Below, piece by piece: positions 1-9,107 of a stretch of 64,000 nucleotides of DNA. The position numbers and the translations under genes are program-made. Below the pieces are notes generated by a model. That model did not search any database. It was not told where the DNA came from and was given only the letters and a program-made list of their open reading frames with translations. Source of the DNA: Flavobacterium aquidurense (GTDB lineage: Bacteria > Bacteroidota > Bacteroidia > Flavobacteriales > Flavobacteriaceae); assembly GCA_900107365.1 (NCBI GenBank), contig FNPS01000003.1, positions 248,001-312,000 on the forward strand, in the 5' to 3' direction. How positions within the stretch are numbered: the stretch's first letter is position 1; the number at the start of each line of letters is the position of its first letter.

Positions 1-644
1 CTATTCCAAATGGTTTAGCACAGGCTTTTGTAATTGGAGAAGAGTTTATTGGTGATGATGATGTTGCATTAATATTAGGAGATAATATTTTCTTTGGTTC
101 TAACATGCAGGAACTTTTAAAATCAAATACAAAACCACAAGGTGGAGTTGTTTTTGCTTATCATGTTTCGGATCCTGAACGTTATGGTGTTGTCGAATTT
201 GATGAAAATTTTAAAGCTATTTCTATCGAAGAAAAACCAGAAGAGCCAAAATCTAGTTTTGCAGTCCCTGGTCTATATTTTTATGATAATTCAGTGGTTG
301 AAATTGCTAAGAATATTAAGGCAAGTGCTCGTGGTGAATATGAAATTACAGATGTCAACAAAGTATATTTAGAAAAAGGGTTGTTAAAAGTTGGTATTTT
401 AAGCAGGGGAACTGCCTGGCTGGATACAGGAACCTTTAATAGTTTGATGCAAGCGGGACAATTTGTCCAGGTACTAGAAGAAAGACAAGGATTGAAAGTA
501 GGATGTATCGAAGAAATTGCCTGGAGACAGGGATTTATTTCAGATGATCAATTAGAAAAACTAGCATTACCTTTAGTTAAATCTGGATACGGTTCCTATC
601 TAATTGAATTCTTAAAACAAAAAAGAAAAGGTGTTAAAGTCTAA
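1..644 (+). CDS. rfbA: Glucose-1-phosphate thymidylyltransferase, 3' part (5' end outside window)
   Basis: The open frame runs in from the left edge (codons begin at base 3), so the Met at 105 is internal. It makes dTDP-glucose from glucose-1-phosphate and dTTP, the first step to dTDP-rhamnose and related sugars. Seen: PNGLAQAF and [11 protein letters not shown] at the start, typical of RmlA sugar-nucleotidyl transferases, then VPGLYFYD and a GTAWLDTGT stretch that also belong to this family. About 213 residues are visible of a usual 290 or so. The C-terminus with YLIEFL is complete. It is the first visible gene of the polysaccharide locus; rfbB/C/D would be expected nearby and are not seen downstream, so they may lie upstream of the window. 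Confidence 0.93.
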   Translation, partial: IPNGLAQAFVIGEEFIGDDDVALILGDNIFFGSNMQELLKSNTKPQGGVVFAYHVSDPERYGVVEFDENFKAISIEEKPEEPKSSFAVPGLYFYDNSVVEIAKNIKASARGEYEITDVNKVYLEKGLLKVGILSRGTAWLDTGTFNSLMQAGQFVQVLEERQGLKVGCIEEIAWRQGFISDDQLEKLALPLVKSGYGSYLIEFLKQKRKGVKV

Positions 645-682
645 ATTACTAATAGAAATAATTTTTTAATACCTTTAATTTG

Positions 683-690
683 TATTTTTG
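683..690 (+). promoter_or_regulatory. Possible promoter -7 element upstream of the dehydratase gene
   Basis: TATTTTTG matches the Bacteroidota -7 consensus TAnnTTTG and lies 38 bases before the TTG start at 729. No clear -33 TTTG was found at the expected distance, so this is a half-site only. Confidence 0.3.
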
Positions 691-728
691 TAAGACATAC
701 AAATTTTGCAGAATCAAAATCATAAAAA

Positions 729-2696
729 TTGAATACAGATAAACAGACCAAAGTAGCCGATTTGTTGCATAATTCTTTTTCTCCAAGGAATCTAAGGGCG
801 CATATTAATAACCTTAGTTATTTGCCTAGGTGGATAATTATTGGAATAGATGTAATGGTTTTGGCGTTTTCTTTTACATTTACCTACATGCTGTTTGAAG
901 GTACTGCATTAGGATATATAATTACCTCACATGATTTCTATTTTGTTGGTAGTTTATTAATCATAAATGTATTTTTCTTTTGGTTATTTCGAACTTATTC
1001 TGGAATTATCAGGCACTCTTCTTATATAGATGCTATCAAGCTACTATTTTCACAAATGTCTGTTTTGGTGTTTTTCTTGTTTTTCAATCTTGTTTTTGAA
1101 TTGTATACAGGACATAAAGCTTTTTTAAATACTGCCCTTTTTATCAATTTGGTTCTGTCATTTTGCGGCTTGTTTTTGTATCGCGTAATTGTGAAACAAA
1201 CTTTCGAATTATACTTTTCAGAAAAGGCTAGCACGAAGTTAATCAGAACAGTAATCTACGGAACAGATGCTAATGCTATTTCGGTAGCTAATGCTTTAAA
1301 ATTTGAAACACCTTCCCGATTTAAAATTGTTGGTTTTGTAGATAAAAATAATCAAAATGCATCGAAGCGAATGCTGGATTTGCCTATTTTGATTCTGAGA
1401 AAAAAGTTACCTGCCCTAATGAGATCAGTAGCAGCTGAAGGTGTAATTATAGCCGACAAAAGTTTATCTAAAGAAGAGCAATTAATTATTGTTGATCAAT
1501 GCTTAGAGTTTAATTATAGAGTATATACAGTTCCATTGATTTCGGATTGGGAGAATCAAAAAGAAATTTCTCAAAAAGTAAAAAATATTCAGATTGAAGA
1601 TTTATTAGAAAGAAAACCAATTGTGTTGGATAGTAAGTCTATCTCTAAACAATTAAAAGATAAAACAATTTTGATCACCGGAGCTGCCGGATCTATCGGA
1701 AGTGAAATAGTAAGACAGGTTCTTGGATTTAATCCTAAAACAGTGATTATTTTAGATCATGCAGAAACGCCTCTTCATAATTTATGTCTAGAGACATTAG
1801 CCATAAATTCAGAAACAAAAATCGTGGCGGTAATTGCTGATGTAAGAAGTAAGAAAGCATTAGAAAAGGTATTTAAAAACCATAATCCACATGTTGTTTT
1901 TCATGCTGCAGCTTACAAACATGTTCCATTGATGGAGGAAAACCCTGCCCAGGCGATATTAACAAATATAAAAGGAACTAAAAACTTAGCCGATTTGGCC
2001 TGTAAATATCATACCAAAAAATTTGTTATGGTTTCAACAGATAAAGCTGTCAATCCTAGCAATGTTATGGGAGCCAGTAAAAGAATAGCAGAAAAATATG
2101 TTCAGTCTCTCTTTTTAAAGAATCAGCGTGAGAATAATGAAGGCTCAACAAAATTTATAACCACACGTTTCGGAAACGTTTTAGGTTCAAACGGATCTGT
2201 TGTTCCGTTATTTACCAAACAAATTGCTGAAGGTGGACCGGTTACCATAACCCATCAGGATATTATTCGTTATTTTATGACGATTCCTGAAGCTTGTCAG
2301 CTGGTTTTAGAAGCGGGTGCAATGGGCAACGGAGGTGAAATCTATATTTTTGATATGGGTAAACCCGTACGAATTATTGATTTGGCTAAAAAAATGATCA
2401 AATTAGCAGGATTTATTCCTGATAAGGAAATCAAAATAAAAATTGTAGGTTTGCGACCAGGTGAAAAGTTATACGAAGAATTATTAAATGATACTTCTAA
2501 AACGTTACCAACCTATCATAACAAAATCATGATTGCACAGGAAATTCAGGATGAATACGAAAATCTACATCTGGATATTGATGAACTTATTGGAATTGCT
2601 GATTTCTATGATAATGATGACATTGTTACTAAAATGAAAAAAATAGTTCCTGAATTTAAAAGTATGAATTCTACTTTTGAAGTGCTGGATAAATAA
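729..2696 (+). CDS. Membrane nucleotide-sugar 4,6-dehydratase/epimerase (WbpM/CapD/FlaA1 family)
   Basis: Predicted inner-membrane enzyme of 655 residues, probably dehydrating UDP-GlcNAc to a 4-keto-6-deoxy sugar for the surface glycan. Four membrane segments are visible near residues 36-56, 71-90, 107-126 and 134-152, followed by a CoA-binding-like Rossmann domain. The cytosolic SDR domain starts with GAAGSIGSE at 318-326. The usual SDR Tyr of YxxxK is Met here (M447, K451), as is known for large WbpM-type dehydratases. STDKAVNP and LRPGEKLYEELL are further family hallmarks. The start is a TTG; no better in-frame ATG precedes the first membrane segment. A terminator follows at 2732-2760, so it is not co-transcribed with wzm by default. 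Family assignment is firm; the exact sugar product is inferred. Confidence 0.9.
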   Translation: MNTDKQTKVADLLHNSFSPRNLRAHINNLSYLPRWIIIGIDVMVLAFSFTFTYMLFEGTALGYIITSHDFYFVGSLLIINVFFFWLFRTYSGIIRHSSYIDAIKLLFSQMSVLVFFLFFNLVFELYTGHKAFLNTALFINLVLSFCGLFLYRVIVKQTFELYFSEKASTKLIRTVIYGTDANAISVANALKFETPSRFKIVGFVDKNNQNASKRMLDLPILILRKKLPALMRSVAAEGVIIADKSLSKEEQLIIVDQCLEFNYRVYTVPLISDWENQKEISQKVKNIQIEDLLERKPIVLDSKSISKQLKDKTILITGAAGSIGSEIVRQVLGFNPKTVIILDHAETPLHNLCLETLAINSETKIVAVIADVRSKKALEKVFKNHNPHVVFHAAAYKHVPLMEENPAQAILTNIKGTKNLADLACKYHTKKFVMVSTDKAVNPSNVMGASKRIAEKYVQSLFLKNQRENNEGSTKFITTRFGNVLGSNGSVVPLFTKQIAEGGPVTITHQDIIRYFMTIPEACQLVLEAGAMGNGGEIYIFDMGKPVRIIDLAKKMIKLAGFIPDKEIKIKIVGLRPGEKLYEELLNDTSKTLPTYHNKIMIAQEIQDEYENLHLDIDELIGIADFYDNDDIVTKMKKIVPEFKSMNSTFEVLDK

Positions 2697-2731
2697 AATA
2701 GGAATTATATTTTAATTCAAATAAATGATAG

Positions 2732-2760
2732 AAAAAGGTGTTTTTTATAAACGCCTTTTT
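2732..2760 (+). terminator. Intrinsic terminator after the dehydratase gene
   Basis: A 12-bp stem (2732-2743 with 2749-2760, one G-T pair) whose right arm ends in a run of five T. It lies 35 bases after the stop and separates the rfbA/dehydratase genes from the wzm-wzt transcript. Confidence 0.75.
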
Positions 2761-2872
2761 CCATTTTTAAATGTTTGTCACGGAAGTAAAAATCTTGTTA
2801 ATTAGTGATAATTATTAGAAATTGTAAAAAAATAAAATGACTGGTTGTTTAAAATAACCATGTAGTTAAAAA

Positions 2873-3715
2873 ATGAATCTAGAAAAACATATTTATACCA
2901 GTTCCAATAGTTATAGTTTTTTGGACGTACTAAAGGCTAGCCTAAAAGGATTTCAAAATTCTTTTTATTTGGCCAATCAATTAGCCAAGCGCGATATAAA
3001 AGCACAATATCGTCAATCTTTTTTAGGTGTTTTTTGGGCCATTTTTCCATTATTAGTCAATTCGTTAGTATGGATATTTTTGCAATCATCGGGAACTATT
3101 CAGGTAACAGCAACAAAGGTGCCTTACCCTGCTTTTGTATTAATAGGAACAACATTATGGGGTATTATTGGAGAATGTATTAACTTAACTACACAAAGTG
3201 TAAATGCTAACAAATCTATTATCACTAAAATAAATTTCGATAAAGAGGCCCTGATTACACTTGGCTTAATTAAGTTTTTCTTTAATTTTCTAATTAAAAT
3301 AGGATTAATAATCCTCTTTTTGATCTTCTTTAAAATAGTTCCTTCAATTGAAATTCTTTTTTTTATACCTCTTTTATTTTTATCAATTGTCTTTTTTGTT
3401 GCTATTGGAACTTTATTGATGCCAATAAGTTTATTATACAATGATATTAGTCGTTTAATACCAATAGCATTACAGTTTTTGATGTATGCTACCCCAGTAG
3501 TTTATGCTATACCTCATCAAGGGGTGATGCGTGGTATAATGCTATTAAATCCATTGACTTATATTATTACAGATTTACGCAATTTACTGACTGGTTATAG
3601 CATTGAAAATCCTGTTTTTTGGTTTTCTGGTGTATTTATAACAGCAATTTTGAGTACTATTGCTTTAGTGGTTTATAGGGTTTCAATGCCAATACTAACA
3701 GAAAGAATGAGTTAA
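2873..3715 (+). CDS. wzm: Polysaccharide ABC exporter, permease subunit (Wzm-like, ABC-2 type)
   Basis: 280-residue inner-membrane protein. The amino-terminal stretch LAKRDIKAQYRQSFLGVFW is the classic ABC-2 polysaccharide permease signature. About six hydrophobic segments follow, and the loop with YATPVVY and LLNPLTYI is also typical of Wzm/TagG/RfbA proteins. It lies two bases before wzt, and together they would move undecaprenyl-linked glycan from cytoplasm to periplasm. A 176-base gap with a terminator precedes it, so it probably has its own promoter; no convincing consensus was found. Alternative roles (teichoic acid export) do not suit a Gram-negative genome. Confidence 0.92.
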   Translation: MNLEKHIYTSSNSYSFLDVLKASLKGFQNSFYLANQLAKRDIKAQYRQSFLGVFWAIFPLLVNSLVWIFLQSSGTIQVTATKVPYPAFVLIGTTLWGIIGECINLTTQSVNANKSIITKINFDKEALITLGLIKFFFNFLIKIGLIILFLIFFKIVPSIEILFFIPLLFLSIVFFVAIGTLLMPISLLYNDISRLIPIALQFLMYATPVVYAIPHQGVMRGIMLLNPLTYIITDLRNLLTGYSIENPVFWFSGVFITAILSTIALVVYRVSMPILTERMS

Positions 3716-3717
3716 CT

Positions 3718-4923
3718 ATGGGGGAAGTATTAATAAAAGTTGATGGGGTTTCAAAGAAATTTGCTAAAGATCTTAAAAAAAGTTTGATATATGGATTGTC
3801 TGATGTTTTTAGCGGTATTATTGGGAAGAAACAAGATAAATCTCTGAGAGGTGATGAGTTTTGGGCTGTTAAAGATATTAGTTTTGAAGTACGCCGTGGC
3901 GAATGTTTAGGCTTAATAGGACATAATGGAGCAGGAAAAAGTACATTACTTAAGATATTAAATGGCTTGATTTCTCCCGACGAAGGTAGTGTAACGATGT
4001 ATGGAAAAATAGGTGCTTTGATAGAATTAGGGGCTGGTTTTAATCCTATACTCACAGGGAGAGAAAATATCTATAACAATGCAGCTATAATAGGTTTTAA
4101 CAAGCAAGAAATTGAAACAAAGTTTGAGGATATCGTAGCTTTTGCCGAGTTGGAAGATTTTATTGATATGCCGGTTCAAAATTACAGTTCAGGAATGAAA
4201 GTACGTTTAGGTTTTGCTATTGCTGCTCAGATGGAACCGGATGTTTTAATTATCGATGAGGTTTTAGCAGTGGGCGATTTAGGATTTATTTTGAAATGTT
4301 TTAAACAAATTGATAAATTATTACCTCATACTGCAGTGGTTTTTGTTTCTCATTCGATGCCAATGATATCCCGCGTTGCAAACCAAATTCTTTTGCTAGC
4401 AAGAGGAGAGACTGAATATTTGGGAAATGAAGTAGGAAAAGGAATTGATATTTATTATAATCGTTTTGTTGATAATGAGTCTACTGTGTTTTTAGATGAT
4501 GGAATTTTAGAATTAAAAAAGGTACAATTACTTAATGTAAAAGAATATTATAAAGAAGTACCAGTTATAAAGTGGGGAGATGATTTAATTATTTTTTTTA
4601 AAATTATATTCAAACAAAGTGAAGAGTTGCCTTTGTTTAGGATCATTATAAATGACAAAGAACAAAAACCGGTAGGGATTTTTCAAACTAATACTTTAAA
4701 TTCTGATTTAACGATTGAAGATAATCAATTAAATTTTTATTTATTACATGAGAAAATACAACTATCTAAAGGTTTTTATTCCATTGATTTATCCGTATTT
4801 AAATTTAATTCCAATAATCCAATTTATCGTATTAATAATGTGTTGTCTTTTCAAGTTGTTCATGATGAAGATGTTTGGCCTCCATTTTTGTTGAATGCTT
4901 CTTATTTTAATGTTAAATCATGA
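3718..4923 (+). CDS. wzt: Polysaccharide ABC exporter, ATPase with C-terminal extension (Wzt-like)
   Basis: 401 residues. The nucleotide-binding domain has Walker A GHNGAGKST at 68-76, signature SSGMK at 157-161 and Walker B VLIIDE at 176-181; the H-loop is in FVSHSM. ATPases limited to export have about 250 residues; this one has a further 150 or so of predicted beta-rich sequence (about 245-401), the size and place of the Wzt C-terminal carbohydrate-binding domain that reads the finished chain end. That suggests an export process tied to a chain-terminal mark, and the next gene is a methyltransferase. Wzm lies two bases upstream. Confidence 0.92.
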   Translation: MGEVLIKVDGVSKKFAKDLKKSLIYGLSDVFSGIIGKKQDKSLRGDEFWAVKDISFEVRRGECLGLIGHNGAGKSTLLKILNGLISPDEGSVTMYGKIGALIELGAGFNPILTGRENIYNNAAIIGFNKQEIETKFEDIVAFAELEDFIDMPVQNYSSGMKVRLGFAIAAQMEPDVLIIDEVLAVGDLGFILKCFKQIDKLLPHTAVVFVSHSMPMISRVANQILLLARGETEYLGNEVGKGIDIYYNRFVDNESTVFLDDGILELKKVQLLNVKEYYKEVPVIKWGDDLIIFFKIIFKQSEELPLFRIIINDKEQKPVGIFQTNTLNSDLTIEDNQLNFYLLHEKIQLSKGFYSIDLSVFKFNSNNPIYRINNVLSFQVVHDEDVWPPFLLNASYFNVKS

Positions 4924-5202
4924 TAATTTTTACTCATATATAAAATGCGCTTTATGTAAATATTAAATAAAAGTATTTATAATTTTTGAAGAAATATAAA
5001 ATTCAAATTATTACCAATTTAAGTTTAGATTTATCGAAGTATTTGGTTGACTTTTTAACTGTATGTTTTTTATTTACACTAAAACAATGCAGAGTTTTTA
5101 AATTATCTAAATACATAGTAAATATTTTTTAAAATTATTTTTTAATACAAATGAATTCAAAGATCAAAATTGTAAGTGTTTCAAAAATCAATACAACAAT
5201 AA
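4924..5202 (+). other. AT-rich spacer between wzt and the methyltransferase gene
   Basis: 279 bases of very A+T-rich sequence with no gene. It holds one mini reading frame at 5151-5210 (ATG, 19 codons, MNSKIKIVSVSKINTTINE) that runs over the next start codon. That peptide resembles the first residues of a longer protein, so it may be the remnant of a lost gene or a leader peptide; neither can be shown here. No clear promoter or terminator was seen. Confidence 0.5.
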
Positions 5203-6945
5203 ATGAATAATACAGATAGTTTTAGGTTAAATAGTTTTGTTCTACAATCTGGTTTTAAGAGAACATATATATCTAGCATTGATAAAATTGACTATAGCGA
5301 TGGGCAAGTTGAAGATGAAATTTTTACTGTACTTTGTGATTTGGAAGACTGTAATGTTGAAAAACATGAATATTTAGAAGATCAAATAAAAGATTGGCCA
5401 ACTAAATATCATTTTGGATGGGAACGTCAAAATATATTGAGTACAATTAAATTTGATGAAAATGATAAAGTTTTAGAATTAGGTGCAGGAACTGGAGTTT
5501 TGACAGATTTTCTAGTGAAAAATGTTGAATATGTGTGCTCAATTGAAGGAACTTTTTCTAGGGGTAGGTGTATTGAAAAAAGATGTTTTGATTCCACAAA
5601 TTTTGATGTAATTATTGCAAATTTTTTAGAAGTTGATTTAAATAGTCTTTTTTCAAATTTCAAATTTGATAAAATTTTGCTTATTGGAGTTTTGGAATAT
5701 ATTCCAAAATATTCAAATTTATCATCGGAGGAAGCTATTCAGAAAATTTTAAATACATGCAATCAATTATTAAGTGAAAACGGAGAATTGATAATAGCTA
5801 TTGAGAATAAGTTAGGCCTTAAATATTTAATGGGATGGGATGAAGATCATAATGGGCAAAAGTTTTATAGTGTTGAATCTAAATATAAGACAAGAAATGA
5901 TTTCGCCACATTTTCTAAGAATGAAATAGAAAGAGAAATAAAAAAGGCTAATTTTCAGGTTGTTAATTTTAGCTATCCTTTTCCCGATTACAAATTACCT
6001 TCTTTAATAATTAATGAAAGTGAGAATTTAAAAAATAAAGAATTTAAAGAGCTTTTAAAAAATCTTTTATATGAGATTAAAGTTCCAAATTATGATTTAA
6101 AACATACAATACATGATTTGAATCAGATTAAATTTGGGAGAGTATTAAGTAATATAATAGACGAAGAGATCTTACCTTCGATTAGCAATTCTTTTTTAAT
6201 AGTAGCAGAAAAAAACCCAAAACAAATAAAAAACAATATTTTAGCGGTTTATTTTTCAGCACAGCGAAGATATAAATTTGCTAATAAAATCTTGTTTAAA
6301 TCACAATTTCAGAATATGTTTATTGAAAAATCATGGTTATATACAGATCAAGATCAAGGTAAAAATATTTTAAATCTAAATTGTAGAAAAGATATTATTC
6401 AAGATTGTGTTTTAGGAATTTCTCTTCACGTAAAATTTGATAATTTGTATTATATAAATGATGAGGTTGCGTATAAAGTGTTACTAAATAAGTGGATTCA
6501 ATTTTTGAAAACAAATTTAAATGGATTTGAGTTTACCTTTGATATAGTTCCATTTAATGCAATTTTATCTGAAAATGATATAATTACAATGATTGATGTC
6601 GATGAGTGGGAGATGGGCAAAAAATTGAGTATAGCTCAGTTGTTATATAGGTACTTTATTTTAAATAAGGAACATTTAGTTTGGTTATACCCAAATATTA
6701 TAGGTTTTGAAAATAAAATGCTTGAATTACTTGAAGATTATCAAATAAATTTAATTAATATTTCGGAATTTCATGAAATCGATATTTTACATCACTATTC
6801 CCAAATTGCAATTATGAGAAAACCCTATAGTACTTCACTTATTAGTCCTACTGCAAAGGAGATAACTTTAAAACAAACCGTTAAACTTGTTTTAAAAAAG
6901 ACATATGCTGTATTCAAAAGACGAGTTTATAAAATTTTGAAGTAA
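5203..6945 (+). CDS. Large class I SAM-dependent methyltransferase with unassigned C-terminal half
   Basis: 580 residues. The SAM-binding motif VLELGAGTGVL lies at 90-100, followed by IEGTFSRG (acidic residue of motif II) and a post-motif stretch around LLIGVLEYIP, so residues 60-250 form a Rossmann methyltransferase. The remaining 330 residues match nothing I recognise. No membrane segment or signal peptide is visible; the last 30 residues are rich in Lys/Arg and could touch the membrane. It follows wzt after 279 bases and precedes the WbsX pair by one base. A chain-capping methyltransferase working with the extended Wzt is a reasonable guess; modification of an internal sugar is the alternative. 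Confidence 0.8.
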   Translation: MNNTDSFRLNSFVLQSGFKRTYISSIDKIDYSDGQVEDEIFTVLCDLEDCNVEKHEYLEDQIKDWPTKYHFGWERQNILSTIKFDENDKVLELGAGTGVLTDFLVKNVEYVCSIEGTFSRGRCIEKRCFDSTNFDVIIANFLEVDLNSLFSNFKFDKILLIGVLEYIPKYSNLSSEEAIQKILNTCNQLLSENGELIIAIENKLGLKYLMGWDEDHNGQKFYSVESKYKTRNDFATFSKNEIEREIKKANFQVVNFSYPFPDYKLPSLIINESENLKNKEFKELLKNLLYEIKVPNYDLKHTIHDLNQIKFGRVLSNIIDEEILPSISNSFLIVAEKNPKQIKNNILAVYFSAQRRYKFANKILFKSQFQNMFIEKSWLYTDQDQGKNILNLNCRKDIIQDCVLGISLHVKFDNLYYINDEVAYKVLLNKWIQFLKTNLNGFEFTFDIVPFNAILSENDIITMIDVDEWEMGKKLSIAQLLYRYFILNKEHLVWLYPNIIGFENKMLELLEDYQINLINISEFHEIDILHHYSQIAIMRKPYSTSLISPTAKEITLKQTVKLVLKKTYAVFKRRVYKILK

Positions 6946-6946
6946 T

Positions 6947-8041
6947 ATGTCTGGGAATAAAATCAAAGCTATAGCAATTTATTTACCCCAATTTCACCCT
7001 ATTCGAGAGAATGATGATTGGTGGGGAAAAGGTTTTACTGAATGGACTAATGTTACTAAAGCTAAGCCTTTATTTAAAAAGCATTTTCAGCCACAATTGC
7101 CATCAGATTTGGGTTTTTACGATTTACGTGTAGAAGAATCGCGATTGGCTCAAGAAGCTCTGGCGAAACAATATGGAATTTATGGATTTTGTTATTATCA
7201 TTATTGGTTTGATGGCAAACGTTTGTTACATGAGCCACTTGATAGAAAGATAAAAAACCCAAAAGAAGACTTTCCTTTTATGCTTTGTTGGGCAAATGAA
7301 ACTTGGAGCAGAAGATGGCTGGGGGAAGAAAAAGAAATCTTAATTGAACAGACTTATAGCGAAGAAGATGATTTAAAGCATATTAAGTGGTTGATTGAAA
7401 TTTTTAAAGATTCAAGATATATAAAAGTTAATGACAGACCAGTTTTTGTTTTTTATCGCCCTTCATATCTTCCTGATGTAAAAAAAACAATTGCTCTATT
7501 TAGAAGTGAATGCTTAAAAAATGGTTTGAGCAATCCTTATTTGATTGCCTCAAACTCTCATTTAAAAACAAATTATCATGATTTAGGGTTTGACGATATA
7601 TTGAATTTTCAACCAAAATTGGATCGTTTGCCCAATGCTTTTAATGATAATAAATCTCTTAGAAAGTGGTTTGCTAACTTAAAGAAAAGTATTCTTAGCT
7701 CAACTTTGAAAATTTATGATTACAAAGAAGCTAAACAAAGAATGAAAGTCACTTTCAATTATAATTATATTCCCTGCTCTTTTGTTGGCTGGGACAACAC
7801 GGCAAGACGCGGTAAAAAAGGAATTATAATAAAAAATCAAAATGTAGATTCTTTTATTAAGGAGGTAAAGGAAAATATAGATGATATTCAGAAACAAGAA
7901 AGAGTAAAGGAAAGTCAATTTATTTTTATAAATGCCTGGAATGAATGGGCAGAAGGAAATCATCTTGAGCCAGATATGAAAGATGGATTAACGTATTTAA
8001 AAGCATTGAAAAATTTATTGGATAAATATGCAAAAAATTAA
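6947..8041 (+). CDS. WbsX-like glycosyltransferase / GH99-like domain protein (copy 1)
   Basis: 364 residues of the WbsX family (GH99-like fold), found in O-antigen and capsule loci and annotated as glycosyltransferases. Diagnostic segments: YLPQFHPI and WWGKGFTEWTNV near the start, FCYYHYWFDGKRLL near residue 85, FMLCWANETWSRRW near 112, and INAWNEWAEGNHLEPD near the C-terminus. No signal peptide. It starts one base after the methyltransferase stop and overlaps a close paralogue by 14 bases. The catalytic activity of the family is poorly characterised, so the sugar is unknown. Confidence 0.85.
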   Translation: MSGNKIKAIAIYLPQFHPIRENDDWWGKGFTEWTNVTKAKPLFKKHFQPQLPSDLGFYDLRVEESRLAQEALAKQYGIYGFCYYHYWFDGKRLLHEPLDRKIKNPKEDFPFMLCWANETWSRRWLGEEKEILIEQTYSEEDDLKHIKWLIEIFKDSRYIKVNDRPVFVFYRPSYLPDVKKTIALFRSECLKNGLSNPYLIASNSHLKTNYHDLGFDDILNFQPKLDRLPNAFNDNKSLRKWFANLKKSILSSTLKIYDYKEAKQRMKVTFNYNYIPCSFVGWDNTARRGKKGIIIKNQNVDSFIKEVKENIDDIQKQERVKESQFIFINAWNEWAEGNHLEPDMKDGLTYLKALKNLLDKYAKN

Positions 8042-9107
8042 ACCTATAGCTATACATCTGCCACAATTCCATCCAATACCTGAAAATGATGAATGGTGGG
8101 GAAAAGGTTTTACAGAGTGGACGAATGTAACAAAAGCTAAACCATTATTTGAAGGGCACTACCAACCTCAATTACCTACCGATTTGGGATTTTATGACCT
8201 ACGATTGCCAGAAGCTAGAAAAGCTCAAGCAGATTTGGCTAAATCTTATGGAATTCAAGGTTTTTGTTATTATCATTATTGGTTTAATGGCAAAAGACTT
8301 TTAGAACAGCCAATAGATGGAATGCTTCAACAAAGTGATTTAGATATGCCTTTCATGTTGTGCTGGGCAAATGAAAACTGGACACGCAGATGGGATGGTA
8401 AAGAAGAGGACGTCTTAATAAAACAAGATTATAATTTTGAAGATGATAAGGCACATATGCGATGGCTATGTGAAAAAGTTTTTTCTGATTCAAGATATAT
8501 TAAAGTAGATAATAAACCTGTCTTTATACTTTACAAACATAGTTTATTGCCTGATATAAAAAAAACTGTTGACTTATGGAGAGCAATAGCAATCGAAGAA
8601 TTTGGTTTTGAAGATTTATATTTATGTATTACTGACAGTTTCGGAGATACAACTGATCCTAATCAAATTGGTTTTGATGCTTCAATAGAGTTTTCCCCGC
8701 TTGCGGTGATTAAGAATAAATTGGAGATCAAAGAAAAAAAAGGATTGTTAGATCTTTTAAAAAGGAAGCAAAAAGAGACTCCAATTGATTATAGGGATTT
8801 TGAACTTGGTGTTACGAACTGTATCGAAAAAAACATACCAAGTTATAAGTTTTTCCGATCTGTTACACCATCTTGGGATAATACGGCAAGAAAAAAAGAA
8901 AAGGGTACTGTAGCTTTAGGAAGTAGCCCTGATCTTTATTATAAATGGTTGCGTCATATTGTAACCCATTTTAAACCATATTCGGAGGATGAAAATTTTA
9001 TCTTTATAAATGCTATGAACGAATGGGCCGAAGGAAATCATTTAGAGCCATGCATAAAGTATGGTAATGCTTATTTAGAAGCAACTAAAAAAGCGTTAGA
9101 GATTTGA
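8028..9107 (+). CDS. WbsX-like glycosyltransferase / GH99-like domain protein (copy 2)
   Basis: 359 residues, clearly related to the gene just upstream: both share LPQFHPI, NDxWWGKGFTEWTNVTKAKP, YGIxGFCYYHYWF and NEWAEGNHLEP. The middle (about 215-285) differs most, as expected if the two copies now use different acceptors. The start overlaps the first copy by 14 bases and the stop overlaps the next gene's TTG start (TTGA), so translation is probably coupled. Tandem duplication followed by divergence is the simplest history. Confidence 0.85.
   Translation: MQKIKPIAIHLPQFHPIPENDEWWGKGFTEWTNVTKAKPLFEGHYQPQLPTDLGFYDLRLPEARKAQADLAKSYGIQGFCYYHYWFNGKRLLEQPIDGMLQQSDLDMPFMLCWANENWTRRWDGKEEDVLIKQDYNFEDDKAHMRWLCEKVFSDSRYIKVDNKPVFILYKHSLLPDIKKTVDLWRAIAIEEFGFEDLYLCITDSFGDTTDPNQIGFDASIEFSPLAVIKNKLEIKEKKGLLDLLKRKQKETPIDYRDFELGVTNCIEKNIPSYKFFRSVTPSWDNTARKKEKGTVALGSSPDLYYKWLRHIVTHFKPYSEDENFIFINAMNEWAEGNHLEPCIKYGNAYLEATKKALEI

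Noticed and set aside
2761..2872. Promoter for wzm in the gap after the terminator
   Set aside because: A TTG and a partial AAATTG are present but neither spacing nor sequence fits TAnnTTTG, so not listed as a feature.
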